Notes: generated by a model from the sequence alone, not told the origin. DNA of 64,000 bases from Sandaracinaceae bacterium (GCA_040218145.1 JAVJQK010000065.1:158799-222798); one strand, 5' to 3'; positions 7,704-16,824 are shown, numbered from the stretch's first letter. Program-made: numbers and translations.

Positions 7704-8909
7704 TCACGTGCGCGACGTGACGTCGAATTTGCGTCGACCGGAGCGCTTCAGCATCTCGTGGAAGCGGTTTCCGTCCTGCCAGACGTCCCCCGCGAGCATG
7801 CTGGTGAGCCCACGCCGCAGATCGGGGTCCTGGGAGCGCGTGAAGAGGAGATCCGGCAGGAGCCGCCGCTGGTAGAGCGCCTGGATGAGCGCGCCGAAGG
7901 CGTTGTACCCGTCGCTCATGTGGGCCGCGTGGCTCACCATCAGCTCCTCGGCCGCCTCGCGCCCCTCTTCGAGCGCCGGCAGCAGCAGATCCGCCACCTG
8001 GGCCGCGCCCGCCATGCCGAAGGCGACGCCGCTCGAGAAGACCGGGTCGAGGAAACAGGCCGCGTCCCCCACGCAGCACCAGCGGGCGCCGTGCGAGCGC
8101 GTGTTCACGAAGCTGAAGCTCCCCACCCGTCGGGGCGGCCCGCTCGCGGTGGCCCCATCCGTGATCCGGGACAGCTCGGGGCTGCCCGCGATGGCGGCCT
8201 CGAGCCAGTCGTCGCTGATGCCCTTGCTCCGGGTGACGAGCCCGATGCTGATCCGGGCGCCGCCGAGGGGGATGGCCCAGAGCCAGCCCTCGTCGACGAA
8301 GAAGACCTTCACGAGGCCCTCCGTGGCGAGCTCGGCCGCCACCTCGGGCGCCAGGTCCTCGAAGTGCTGGTACGCCGCCGCGATGCCGAACGGGAGCCGG
8401 TCGCGCGTGCGGTGCTTGCGGGCGAGGAACGAGTCGAGCCCGGTCGCGTCGATCAGATAGCGCGCCTCGTAGCTCGCGCGCTCGCTCCGTACCCGCACGC
8501 CGTCCGCGGACACGTCGACCCCGGAGACCTTCTCTCCCTGGTGCACCTCGGCCCCCGCCGCCTCGGCCGCGTCGAGCAGGACCTCGTCGAAGCGGGCGCG
8601 GTCGACCTGCCAGGAGTGCGAGCGGGTGTGCCCGAGCGAGTCGCGGAAGTAGTAGACGGCGCGCTGGTCCTTCGCTTCGTCGAAGAACTCGGCGCCCAGC
8701 TTGCGCAGGTGGGCCGGCTCGGCGTCGATGTCCACCCCGAGACGCTCGAAGATGGGCTGGTTGCACGGGAGCAGCGACTCGCCGATGTGGAAGCGCGGGA
8801 AGACCTCTCGCTCCAGCAGCAGCACGCGGGCTCCTCCCTTGGCCAGGAGGTGGGCAGCGGTCGAGCCGCTCGGTCCTCCGCCGATCACCGCCACGTCGTA
8901 CTGCGTCAT
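7704..8909 (-). CDS. FAD-dependent oxidoreductase, tryptophan-halogenase-like
   Basis: A 401-aa flavoprotein. It has the dinucleotide-binding VIGGGPSGSTAA motif at 8-19 and PRFHIGESLLP at 38-48, typical of the halogenase-like branch. GWLWAIP at 208-214 is the GWxWxIP fingerprint of flavin-dependent halogenases, and GDAACFLDPVFSSGV is the second FAD motif. Lys70 in RKLGAEF sits where carrier-dependent halogenases have their catalytic Lys (from memory of that family). Brominated xanthomonadins come from related clusters with a halogenase, so a halogenated polyene is plausible. Alternatives are a geranylgeranyl-reductase-like or hydroxylating flavoenzyme. The gap to the upstream KS gene is 44 nt. 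Confidence 0.85.
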   Translation of the reverse strand: MTQYDVAVIGGGPSGSTAAHLLAKGGARVLLLEREVFPRFHIGESLLPCNQPIFERLGVDIDAEPAHLRKLGAEFFDEAKDQRAVYYFRDSLGHTRSHSWQVDRARFDEVLLDAAEAAGAEVHQGEKVSGVDVSADGVRVRSERASYEARYLIDATGLDSFLARKHRTRDRLPFGIAAAYQHFEDLAPEVAAELATEGLVKVFFVDEGWLWAIPLGGARISIGLVTRSKGISDDWLEAAIAGSPELSRITDGATASGPPRRVGSFSFVNTRSHGARWCCVGDAACFLDPVFSSGVAFGMAGAAQVADLLLPALEEGREAAEELMVSHAAHMSDGYNAFGALIQALYQRRLLPDLLFTRSQDPDLRRGLTSMLAGDVWQDGNRFHEMLKRSGRRKFDVTSRT

Positions 8910-8953
8910 CGATCAGCTCCGGGTCCCCACCCGACGGCGAAGGATAGCAGCTC

Positions 8954-10198
8954 TCAGAGAGCGCGCAGGACGAGCGAGGTGTTGATGCCGCCGAAGGCGA
9001 AGTTGTTGCTCATCACCAGCCGCGGCCTGGCCTCACGGGCGTCCCCGATGACGTGATCGAGGGGCGCGCAGCGGGGATCGACCTCGCTGAGGTTCTTGGT
9101 CGGGGCGAGGAAGCCGTCGCGCATCATCGCCACGCAGAGCCCCACCTCGATGGCTCCGCAGGCCCCGAGCGTGTGCCCCATGAAGCCCTTGCTCGAGCTG
9201 ACGGGGACGCGCGCCCCGAACACCGCGTGCATCGCCTCGCTCTCGGCGAGGTCGCCCACCTCCGTCGCGGTGGCGTGCGCGTTGACGTAGTCGACCGCGT
9301 CGGCGGACACGCCCGCGTCCTCGAGCCCGAGCCGGATGGCCGACGCCATGCCCTCCGCGGATGGGTTGGTCACGTGGGTCCCGTCGCAGCTCGCGCCGTA
9401 GCCCGCGACCTCGGCGTAGATCGTCGCCCCGCGCGCCTTCGCCCGCTCGTAGTCCTCGAGGATCACGGTGCCCGCGCCCTCCGCCACCACCAGCCCATCC
9501 CGCGCCGCGTCGAAGGGCCGAGGCGAGCGCTCGGGCGACTCGTTGTAGCGGGTGCTCGTCGCGTACATGACGTCGAAGACCCCGGCGTGCGTCCAGTGCA
9601 GCTCCTCCGCCCCGCCGCAGATCATCACGTCGGCGCGACCGGCCCGGATCGCCTCGTAGCCGGTCCCCACCGCCTGCGAGCCGCTCACGCACGCCGCGCA
9701 GGTGCTGACCACGCGCCCTCGCACGCCGTAGTACTGCGCGAGGTTCGCGGCGCAGGTGTGGCTCATGAACTTGAGGTAGCTGGTGGAGGGCAGCCCCTCG
9801 AAGCTGTCCCGGGCGAGGAGCGGGCGGGCGAAGTCGACGTACGCGCTGCTCGAGCCGTGCGTGGACCCATAGGCGAGCCCGGTGCGCAGATCGGCGATCT
9901 CGTCCGGCCCGAGCCCCGCGTCCGCGATGGCCTGCTCGGTGGCGGTGAGCGCGAGGCGCGCGACGCGCCCCATGGAGCGGATCTTCTTGCGGTCCTTGCC
10001 GGCCATCTTCACCCCGAGGACCTCCCCGCCGAGCCGCGTGGCGAGGTGCCCGAGCTGCGCCCACTCCGGCTGCACCCGCACTCCGCTGACGTCCTCGCGC
10101 AGCGCGCGGGAGCACGCCTCGAGGGAGCTGCCGATCGGCGTGACGAGCCCGACGCCGGTGATGACGACGCGCTGCCCTCTGGAGGCGGCCGGGCTCAC
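8954..10198 (-). CDS. Beta-ketoacyl-ACP synthase (FabF-like KS)
   Basis: A 414-aa thiolase-fold condensing enzyme with the complete Cys-His-His set: nucleophile Cys170 in AACVSG, His in NAHATATEVGD, and His in SKGFMGHTLGACG, plus the NNFAFGG C-terminal motif. GTG at 10198 overlaps the ketoreductase stop by 4 nt, and a longer upstream reading would run through the ketoreductase gene. It probably extends the polyene chain with malonyl-ACP, alone or paired with the cysteine-less partner at 10934. Two full KS genes in one cluster are usual for aryl polyenes. Confidence 0.94.
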   Translation of the reverse strand: MSPAASRGQRVVITGVGLVTPIGSSLEACSRALREDVSGVRVQPEWAQLGHLATRLGGEVLGVKMAGKDRKKIRSMGRVARLALTATEQAIADAGLGPDEIADLRTGLAYGSTHGSSSAYVDFARPLLARDSFEGLPSTSYLKFMSHTCAANLAQYYGVRGRVVSTCAACVSGSQAVGTGYEAIRAGRADVMICGGAEELHWTHAGVFDVMYATSTRYNESPERSPRPFDAARDGLVVAEGAGTVILEDYERAKARGATIYAEVAGYGASCDGTHVTNPSAEGMASAIRLGLEDAGVSADAVDYVNAHATATEVGDLAESEAMHAVFGARVPVSSSKGFMGHTLGACGAIEVGLCVAMMRDGFLAPTKNLSEVDPRCAPLDHVIGDAREARPRLVMSNNFAFGGINTSLVLRAL

Positions 10199-10920
10199 CC
10201 CAGCCCGCCGCTGATCCCGATCACCTGCCCGGTGATGTACGCGGCGCCGTCGCTGACCAGGAAGCGCACCGTCTGCGCCACCTCGTCGACCGTCCCGACG
10301 CGGCGCATGGGGATCGCCTTGAGGATGTGCTCCATCGGCGCGCCCTCGAGCATCTCGGTCTCGATCGGGCCCGGCGCCACGGCGTTGACGGTGATCTTGC
10401 GCTTGGCGAGCTCCTGGGCGAGCGCCTTGGTCGCGCCGATCAGCCCCGCCTTGGCCGCGCTGTAGTTGACCTGGCCGCGGTTGCCGATGACCCCGCTGAC
10501 GCTCGAGACGTTGACGATGCGCCCCCAGCGGCGCCGGACCATCGGCATCACCAGCGGCTGCGTCACGTGGAAGAAGCCGTCGAGCGTGGTCCGCGTGACC
10601 TTCACCCACTGCTCGCGCGTCATGGTCGGGAAGGGCGTGTCGATGGCCAGGCCGGCGTTGTTGATCACGACGCCGATCGGGCGCGGGTCCTCGAGGAGCG
10701 CCGCGATCGCCGCGGCCGACGCGTCGGCGTCGGTCACGTCGAAGCGACAGAGCGTGGCCTCCCCGCCCGCCGCCTCGATGCGCGCGCGCACCGCCTCGGC
10801 CTCGTCGTCGCGGCTCCGGTAGTTGAGGATCACCGGGAACCCGTCGGCGGCGAGCCCTTCGGCGACCGCCGCGCCGATGCCACGGCTCGCGCCGGTGATG
10901 AGAGCCCGCACGTCCTTCAT
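10195..10920 (-). CDS. fabG: 3-ketoacyl-ACP reductase (FabG-type SDR)
   Basis: A 241-aa short-chain dehydrogenase. The NADPH motif is TGASRGIG, followed by NNAG, the catalytic Ser in NVSSVSG and YSAAK (YxxxK). ITVNAVAPGPIETEM and YITGQVIGISGG are typical FabG endings. ATG at 10920 is chosen over an upstream in-frame extension because that would overlap the preceding gene and adds non-homologous residues. It reduces the 3-keto group of each growing polyene intermediate. No matching dehydratase gene is seen in the cluster. Confidence 0.95.
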   Translation of the reverse strand: MKDVRALITGASRGIGAAVAEGLAADGFPVILNYRSRDDEAEAVRARIEAAGGEATLCRFDVTDADASAAAIAALLEDPRPIGVVINNAGLAIDTPFPTMTREQWVKVTRTTLDGFFHVTQPLVMPMVRRRWGRIVNVSSVSGVIGNRGQVNYSAAKAGLIGATKALAQELAKRKITVNAVAPGPIETEMLEGAPMEHILKAIPMRRVGTVDEVAQTVRFLVSDGAAYITGQVIGISGGLG

Positions 10921-10933
10921 GAGAGGGCCTGAG

Positions 10934-11704
10934 CTACACGCCCGCGGGGGCCGATGCAACCTCGACGTCGAGGCCCAGGCCCGCGCGGCCCGGCAAGGAG
11001 ATGGACACGGTCTCGCTGCGACGGGTGAGGACGGCGTCGAGGAGCGCGAGACCGGCCGAGGCGCAGTTGCGCGCCAGGTCGGCCGGGACCTGCGACGGCG
11101 GCGCCGCGTCGAGGGGACGCAGGTTCGAGAGGGTCACCTCGCCCGGTCCGGCGGAGAGGCAGAACCCGAGCGCGAGGGCGCCGTGTCGGTCGAGCTGGTC
11201 GAGCGGCTCCGGCGGCGCGTCGTCGGCCACGGCCAGCACCACGTCGCCGCCCGCCTGATCGAGCCAGGCCCAGGCCTCGAGGAGCGACACCTCGAACGAG
11301 CGGTCACCGCCCGCGATCGCGGTGGAGAAGCTCGTGTTGCCCGTCCCGATCGAGACGAGCCCGCTCGCCGCGTTGTGCACGCTGTTCTTGAAGCGGTTCG
11401 GGCTGAGCTTGCCCTCCTCCTCGTAGAGCATGCGCAGGAGCGTCACCATCGTCTCGATCTCGCCCAGGCTGGAGCCGTAGACGGTCGGCACGGTGCGCAC
11501 GTCCACCCTCGCCTGCGCGGCCGCCTGCTCGACGACCTCGCCGAGCATGCCCGCGAAGCGGCTCGAGCCACGGCCGAGCCGGGCGTTGACCAGCGCGCAC
11601 GCCGGTTTGTCGACGGCGGGATCGGGGCGCCCCTCGCGCCAGGCCACCGCGTCCGCGAAGCCCGGGGCCCAGAGGCCGACGCCGCTGACGTGGATCGGCT
11701 TCAC
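10934..11704 (-). CDS. Ketosynthase-like chain-length-factor protein (no catalytic Cys)
   Basis: A 256-aa truncated KS-like protein resembling the N-terminal ketoacyl-synthase half found in aryl polyene clusters as the KS partner (chain-length factor). At the nucleophile position it reads SVHNAASGLVSIG, so the Cys is absent. GSSLGEIETM and LSPNRFKNSVHN are the recognisable family segments. The GTG start overlaps the upstream KS stop by 4 nt. It probably forms a heterodimer with one of the two active KS proteins and sets chain length. It is about 60% of the length of a full KS, normal for this subfamily rather than a truncation. Confidence 0.86.
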   Translation of the reverse strand: MKPIHVSGVGLWAPGFADAVAWREGRPDPAVDKPACALVNARLGRGSSRFAGMLGEVVEQAAAQARVDVRTVPTVYGSSLGEIETMVTLLRMLYEEEGKLSPNRFKNSVHNAASGLVSIGTGNTSFSTAIAGGDRSFEVSLLEAWAWLDQAGGDVVLAVADDAPPEPLDQLDRHGALALGFCLSAGPGEVTLSNLRPLDAAPPSQVPADLARNCASAGLALLDAVLTRRSETVSISLPGRAGLGLDVEVASAPAGV

Positions 11705-12885
11705 TTCGGCTCCCCCACGAGCACGCTGACGTTGCTGCCGCCGAAGGCGAAGGAGTTGCTGAGCACCCGCTTCGGGTGGGTCACCGCGGCCCCGCGCTGC
11801 ACGTGGATGCGGAGGGTCGGATCGATGGGATCGCAGCCGAGGGTGGCGGGCAGCCGGCCGCTGAGGACGGCGTGGATGGCGAACACGATCTCGGTGCCCC
11901 CCGCCGCGCCGAGCTGGTGGCCGGTGTAGCCCTTGGTCGAGCTGACGGGCACGCGGTCTCCGAAGAGCGCGGCGATCGCGATGGCCTCGGCCTCGTCGTT
12001 CAGCTTGGTCGCGGTGCCGTGCGCGTTGATGTGGTCGATGTCGCCGGGCTCGAGCCCCGCCTGGGCGAGCGCCCGCTCCATCGCCTCGCGCGCGCCGCGC
12101 CCCTCGGGCTCGGGGGAGCTCATGCGGTACGCGTCGGACGACTCGCCAACCCCGAGGAGATGGACCGGCGCCTCGCCCTCTCGCTCGACCAGGGCGAACG
12201 CCGCGCCTTCGCCGATGTTGATGCCGTCTCGCTCGACGCTGAACGGCCGGCAAGGCTTGCCCGACAGGATGCCCAGGCTGTGGAACCCCTGGAGCGTCAT
12301 GCGGGTGAGGCTGTCGATGCCGCCGATGAGCGCCGCGTCGATCATTCCCGACGCGATGAGACGCTGGGCTGACGCCGCGACCTTGCCGCTGGAGGAGCAG
12401 GCCGTGCTCACCACGTAGGTGGGACCCGCGACCCCCGCGATGCTCGCCAGCATCTCGCCGAAGGCCGCGAAGTTGTGCTGGCGCTGGTACTCGTACTGCT
12501 CGGGGATGCGCTGGCGCTCGAGCCACGTCTGGAAGGCCTGCTCGGTCTCCTCGAGGCCCCCCGTGCTGGTCCCGAGCAGGATGGCGACCCGCTCGGCTCC
12601 CCAGCGGCGAACCGCCGCGTCGACCTGGGGCCGGAGCTCCTCGAACGCGGCCAGCCCCAGCCGCGCGAGGCGCGTGTCGTAGGGCGCGTACGCGCGGGGT
12701 AGCGGCGGGAGGTCGCCCGGGTAGGCGCCCACCACCGTCTCCATGGTCACCTCGAGGGGGGACGGGCCGAGGCCGGACCGCCCCGCGTCGAGGGCTTCGA
12801 GCACCTCGCGCGTGTCCCGCCCGAGGGCGTTCACGGCGGACCAAGCGGTCAGAGGCAGCGGAGGCGCGAGGCTCACGATCGGCAC
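11701..12885 (-). CDS. Beta-ketoacyl-ACP synthase, first gene of the polyene operon
   Basis: A 394-aa KS with Cys163 in VSTACSSSGK, His in INAHGTATKLND and His in TKGYTGHQLGAAG, so it should be catalytically competent. The C-terminal NSFAFGGSN motif is present. The start is GTG at 12885, with a second GTG four codons inside. It leads the 13-gene minus-strand operon, so the main promoter should lie in the 200-bp divergent gap 12886-13085. Together with the cysteine-less partner, ketoreductase and ACP it forms the iterative type II core. Confidence 0.93.
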   Translation of the reverse strand: MPIVSLAPPLPLTAWSAVNALGRDTREVLEALDAGRSGLGPSPLEVTMETVVGAYPGDLPPLPRAYAPYDTRLARLGLAAFEELRPQVDAAVRRWGAERVAILLGTSTGGLEETEQAFQTWLERQRIPEQYEYQRQHNFAAFGEMLASIAGVAGPTYVVSTACSSSGKVAASAQRLIASGMIDAALIGGIDSLTRMTLQGFHSLGILSGKPCRPFSVERDGINIGEGAAFALVEREGEAPVHLLGVGESSDAYRMSSPEPEGRGAREAMERALAQAGLEPGDIDHINAHGTATKLNDEAEAIAIAALFGDRVPVSSTKGYTGHQLGAAGGTEIVFAIHAVLSGRLPATLGCDPIDPTLRIHVQRGAAVTHPKRVLSNSFAFGGSNVSVLVGEPK

Positions 12886-13085
12886 CAGTTAATCCAAGCG
12901 CGAAACGGCAGCAAGGCAAACGACCGGGTCGTTTTCCGCGTCAGGGGGTCCCCGGACCTTGACGGAGCGAGTATCCTGTAAGGGTCAGATTGCTTGAATG
13001 GCTTCGTTCCGTCGTGTTACACAGCCTCGCCCGGAGGTCGGGAGGCCCATTTTTGCGCTCGGCGGGACGAGCAGGAGGCTACGGG
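12886..13085. promoter_or_regulatory. Divergent promoter region, polyene operon / lipoprotein
   Basis: A 200-bp gap between the leftward polyene operon and the rightward lipoprotein gene. A TTGACG hexamer at 12959 could be a -35 box for the rightward gene, but no convincing -10 partner follows at 16-18 nt. An AGGAGG box at 13073-13078 sits 7 nt before the lipoprotein ATG. No operator palindrome stands out. Confidence 0.35.
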
Positions 13086-14132
13086 ATGGATTCGAAGAAA
13101 TTGGCTTTGGTAATGGCCAGCATCGGGCTCGCGCTCGTCGGCTGTGATGGTGGCGGAACCGGCGACGGCGGGAGCACGGCGACGTTCCCCGCGCGCGACA
13201 ACGTCTGCGAGGACGGCGCCTCGCCGCCCTGCGAGACGAACACGCCCGCCGCGAGTGAAGAGCAGCGCACGGTCGCGGTCGACGAGTCGATGGAGGCCGA
13301 GACGCGCCTCTACGTCGTCGAGCTGATCAGCCTCCCCGAGGCGAGCGATCCCGACGGCCCCGGCCCGCAGCGCGAGCAGGCGGCTGGCTTCAACCTCGAC
13401 GGCCTCGACTCCGGTGAGGGCTCCTCCGAGCCCGACGCGAACTGCGAGCAGTTCAACACCGACTACGTCGCGGTCACCGACAGCGCCCACGTCGGCGTCG
13501 ACAACGCCCTCCAGGGCCTCGTCGGCACCATCGAAGGCCTGCTCAGCGCCGAGGACTGCCCCGGCGGCACCACGGACGGCTGCCTCGACGCGCAGCTCCA
13601 GGAGCAGATCGCCGACGGCAGCCTCCTCCTCATGATGGAGGTCTCCGGCATCAACAACTACACGAACGACACCTCGGTGATGCTGCGCCTCTTCCTCGGC
13701 GCCACCACCGACGGCTCGCCCCCCATGATCGACAGCGACGGCACCCTCGCCGCGGGTCAGACCTTCGTCGAGGAGACCGCGCTCGGCAGCGCCGTCGAGG
13801 GCGACATCTTCCAGGGCCGCCTCCGCGCGACCACCGACCTGCTCACCATCGAGATCAACACGGGCGACTTCGCGCTGCCCCTCATGATCAGCAACGCCGA
13901 GGTCCGCTTCGACATCACCGAGAGCGCGCTCACGGGCGGCGCCATCGGCGGCTACCTCACCACCCAGTCCATCATCGACGCCGCGTCGATGATCATGCCC
14001 GGCATCGAGGAGACCGTCCGCTCGGTCGTCGAGAGCGTCGCGGACATCGATCCCTCGGCCGAGAACCCCGAGGTCTGCGACTCCGTGTCGGTCGGCCTCA
14101 CGTTCGACGCGACCACCGCCGTCGAGGGCTGA
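13086..14132 (+). CDS. Secreted lipoprotein of unknown function
   Basis: A 348-aa protein with a clear lipoprotein signal: a Lys-containing N-terminus (MDSKKLALVMASIG), a hydrophobic core, and lipobox LVGC followed by Asp, Gly-rich. Four or more further Cys occur in the mature part. The region after the lipobox is acidic and low in complexity (GSSEPDANCEQ). Long beta-type segments follow (VEGDIFQGRLRATTDLLTIEI, split over adjacent strands), suggesting a beta-rich extracytoplasmic domain. I do not recognise the family. ATG 13086 is chosen for its AGGAGG box. A good terminator follows, so it is monocistronic. Confidence 0.85.
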   Translation: MDSKKLALVMASIGLALVGCDGGGTGDGGSTATFPARDNVCEDGASPPCETNTPAASEEQRTVAVDESMEAETRLYVVELISLPEASDPDGPGPQREQAAGFNLDGLDSGEGSSEPDANCEQFNTDYVAVTDSAHVGVDNALQGLVGTIEGLLSAEDCPGGTTDGCLDAQLQEQIADGSLLLMMEVSGINNYTNDTSVMLRLFLGATTDGSPPMIDSDGTLAAGQTFVEETALGSAVEGDIFQGRLRATTDLLTIEINTGDFALPLMISNAEVRFDITESALTGGAIGGYLTTQSIIDAASMIMPGIEETVRSVVESVADIDPSAENPEVCDSVSVGLTFDATTAVEG

Positions 14133-14159
14133 GCCCAGCTCACCCGTTCGATCGGGAGA

Positions 14160-14184
14160 GGGGACCGGGTGACCGGTCCCCTTT
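14160..14184 (+). terminator. Rho-independent terminator after the lipoprotein gene
   Basis: A perfect 9-bp stem (GGGGACCGG / CCGGTCCCC) with a GTGA loop is followed by TTT, 28 bp past the stop codon. Confidence 0.8.
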
Positions 14185-14346
14185 CGCATTTCTGGCGCCC
14201 CCGTTCGAGGGCGCTTTGTCACGAAACGGGGCTCACAGCCCCCGGCTCACAGCCCCCAGATGCGGGGATGTGCCTTGATTTTGCAGAGATGACGTTGCGG
14301 AGTGCGCAGAGTTCGTGCACTCTTCTGGCGTCGGAGGGCCAGTAAC

Positions 14347-16824
14347 ATGGGGCATGCCGACCCCGTTGGGGGCGCCAAACCACATCCTGCGCCGAAGGTC
14401 GTCACCTTCGGAAAGTATCTCTTGCTGGACCGCATCGCGGTCGGCGGCATGGCCGAGGTCTACACGGCGAAGTCGTTCGGCATCGAGGGCTTCGAGAAGT
14501 TCATCGCGATCAAGCGGATCCTCCCCACGATGGCGGAGGACGATGACTTCATCTCGATGTTCATCGACGAAGCGAAGATCGCCGGCCACCTGACGCACGC
14601 GAACATCGTCCCGATCTACGAGCTCGGGAAGATCGGCGAGTCGCACTACATCGCGATGGAGTACGTCTGGGGCAAGGATCTGCTCCAGATCATGAACCGC
14701 TTCCGGCGGATGCGGCGCCACATGCCCCCCGTGATGGCGGCGTGGATCGCGTCGAAGATGCTCGAGGGCCTCGACTACGCGCACCGCAAGCGCGACCGGC
14801 ACGGTCGGCCGATGGGCATCATCCATCGCGACGTCTCGCCCCAGAACGTCCTCGTCTCGTACGAAGGCCAGGTCAAGCTCATCGACTTCGGCATCGCGAA
14901 GGCCGCGAGCCGCAACACGAAGACCCAGGCCGGCGTCCTCAAGGGCAAGTTCGGCTACATGAGCCCCGAGCAGGTGCGCGGCCTGCCGATCGACCACCGC
15001 TCGGACATCTTCGCGGTGGGCACCTGCCTGCACGAGATGCTCACGGGCGAGCGCCTCTTCGTCGGCGAGAGCGACTTCTCGACCCTCGAGAAGGTCCGCA
15101 ACGCGGACGTCATCCCGCCCTCGCGCTCGATCCAGGAGATGCCGGCGGAGCTCGAGGAGATCGTGCTCAAGGCGCTCACGCGCGAGCCCGACGATCGCTG
15201 GCAGAGCGCGGGCGAGATGCAAGAAGAGCTGCAGCGCTTCATCGCGCTGTCCCGCCCGCCCTTCGGCACGTCCAAGCTCAACACGTGGATGCGCACCGCG
15301 TTCGCGCCCGAGATCGCCAAGGAGAAGGGGCGCCTCGACAGCTACAACAGCGTGACGCACCCCGGCGCGGGCGCGGCTCCTCAGCCGGCCATGCCCCAGC
15401 TGGGCTCGACCTCCCCCGCCAACCCGGTCGCCAAGCGCACGCCGCCCCCGCCCCCGCCCAAGCCGAGCGCGGGCATCGCCGACTTCGGCGCGACGGACGA
15501 CGACGACGACTTCGGCGGCGGCGCGACGATGGTCACCTCCTCGCCCTTCGACATGCTCGAGGAGCAGGCGGCGGCCAGCGGCGGCGGCGGCGCTGCAGGA
15601 GGAGGAGGAGGAGGAGGTGGCTTCGAGGAGCTCACCGAGGAGCCCACCCAGATCTTCTTCAGCGCGGACGACCTCGAGGAGATCGACGAAGGGGGCTCCC
15701 CGCCCGCGACGGCTCCCGCTGGCTCGCTCTCGAGCCCCGCGCCGCGCATGCCCGCGCCGCTCGCGGTCGGAACGCCCGCCTCGGTGCAAGCGCAGCAGAC
15801 GCCGGCGCCCCTGCCGCAGCCCTCGCGCCCGCTCGCGCAGACGATGCAGCTCGGCGCAGGCCAGCTGCCCCACGGGCCGCCCCAGCCGATGCCGCAGCCC
15901 TCGTCCCCGGGGGGGCCCGGGCAGGACATGTTCGCGCCCCCGCCCGCCAGTCAGCCCGGCGGCCAGCGCAACGTGCACACGATGGAGGTCGAGCGGCCGG
16001 GCCAGCTCAGCCCTCCCGAGAAGAAGAGCGGTATGGGGAAGTGGATCGCGCTGCTCGCGGTCGCGGCCCTCCTGGTGGTCGGCCTGACGGTCGGCGGCGC
16101 GCTCCTCTTCTTCGGTGGCGAGGACACCGGCACCGTCTCGGTGCGCGTCGTGCCGGAGGCGGCCGAGGCGCGGGTCTTCGTGGACGGCGTACGCCGCGGC
16201 GACGCGCCGCTGCTGCTGGAGCACGTCCCGGAGGGCGAGCACTCCATCGAGGTGCGCGCCGAAGGCTTCCGGACCACCGCTCGCACCGTCCCGGTGAACG
16301 CCGGCAGCACGGCGATGCTCGAGATCGCGATGGAGCCGGAGCCCGGCGCCGTCGCGGTCGCGCCCCCCGCGCAGGTCGCGGCGCCCGCCCAACCGGCGGC
16401 GCCCGCGGCGGAGCCCGAGGAGCCGGAGGCGGTCGCCGCGGCGGAGCCCGAGCCCGAGGAGCCGGCAGAGGAACCCGTGGCCGAGGAGCCCGAGCCAGAG
16501 CAACGCGCAGAGGCGCGGGTGCAGCCGCGGCCTCGGCCCGAGCCGCGCCGCGGTGGCGACACCCAGCGAAGCGGCCGCAGCGGCGGCGGCGGCGAAAGCA
16601 CGCCCCGACGGGCGACGGGCCGTGGCTCGCTGACCATCAACACGATGCCGTGGGCGCGCGTCTTCGTGGACGGCCGCGACACCGGCCGCAACACGCCGGT
16701 GCGCAACTACCCCGTCCCGCCGGGCTCGCACACCATCGGCCTGCGCACCAACGACGGCACCATGCACACCGTGCAGGTCGACGTCCCGGCCGGCGAGAAC
16801 GTCCGCATCGTGCGCCAGCTCTGA
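14347..16824 (+). CDS. Membrane Ser/Thr protein kinase with two PEGA domains
   Basis: An 825-aa protein. The N-terminal kinase domain (about 25-310) has a glycine loop IAVGGMAEVY, Lys in IAIKRIL, the catalytic loop IIHRDVSPQNVL, IDFGIAK and FGYMSPEQ. A roughly 230-residue Pro/Ala/Gly-rich and acidic linker follows, including a run of Gly encoded near 15585-15620. Then come one TM helix (WIALLAVAALLVVGLTVGG) and two PEGA domains (VRVVPEAAEARVFVDG and LTINTMPWARVFVDG) separated by a Glu/Pro/Ala-rich spacer. A GGAGG box 9 nt upstream supports ATG 14347. PEGA domains probably sense or bind envelope ligands. The HRDVSPQN loop is characteristic of myxobacterial kinases. Confidence 0.94.
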   Translation: MGHADPVGGAKPHPAPKVVTFGKYLLLDRIAVGGMAEVYTAKSFGIEGFEKFIAIKRILPTMAEDDDFISMFIDEAKIAGHLTHANIVPIYELGKIGESHYIAMEYVWGKDLLQIMNRFRRMRRHMPPVMAAWIASKMLEGLDYAHRKRDRHGRPMGIIHRDVSPQNVLVSYEGQVKLIDFGIAKAASRNTKTQAGVLKGKFGYMSPEQVRGLPIDHRSDIFAVGTCLHEMLTGERLFVGESDFSTLEKVRNADVIPPSRSIQEMPAELEEIVLKALTREPDDRWQSAGEMQEELQRFIALSRPPFGTSKLNTWMRTAFAPEIAKEKGRLDSYNSVTHPGAGAAPQPAMPQLGSTSPANPVAKRTPPPPPPKPSAGIADFGATDDDDDFGGGATMVTSSPFDMLEEQAAASGGGGAAGGGGGGGGFEELTEEPTQIFFSADDLEEIDEGGSPPATAPAGSLSSPAPRMPAPLAVGTPASVQAQQTPAPLPQPSRPLAQTMQLGAGQLPHGPPQPMPQPSSPGGPGQDMFAPPPASQPGGQRNVHTMEVERPGQLSPPEKKSGMGKWIALLAVAALLVVGLTVGGALLFFGGEDTGTVSVRVVPEAAEARVFVDGVRRGDAPLLLEHVPEGEHSIEVRAEGFRTTARTVPVNAGSTAMLEIAMEPEPGAVAVAPPAQVAAPAQPAAPAAEPEEPEAVAAAEPEPEEPAEEPVAEEPEPEQRAEARVQPRPRPEPRRGGDTQRSGRSGGGGESTPRRATGRGSLTINTMPWARVFVDGRDTGRNTPVRNYPVPPGSHTIGLRTNDGTMHTVQVDVPAGENVRIVRQL

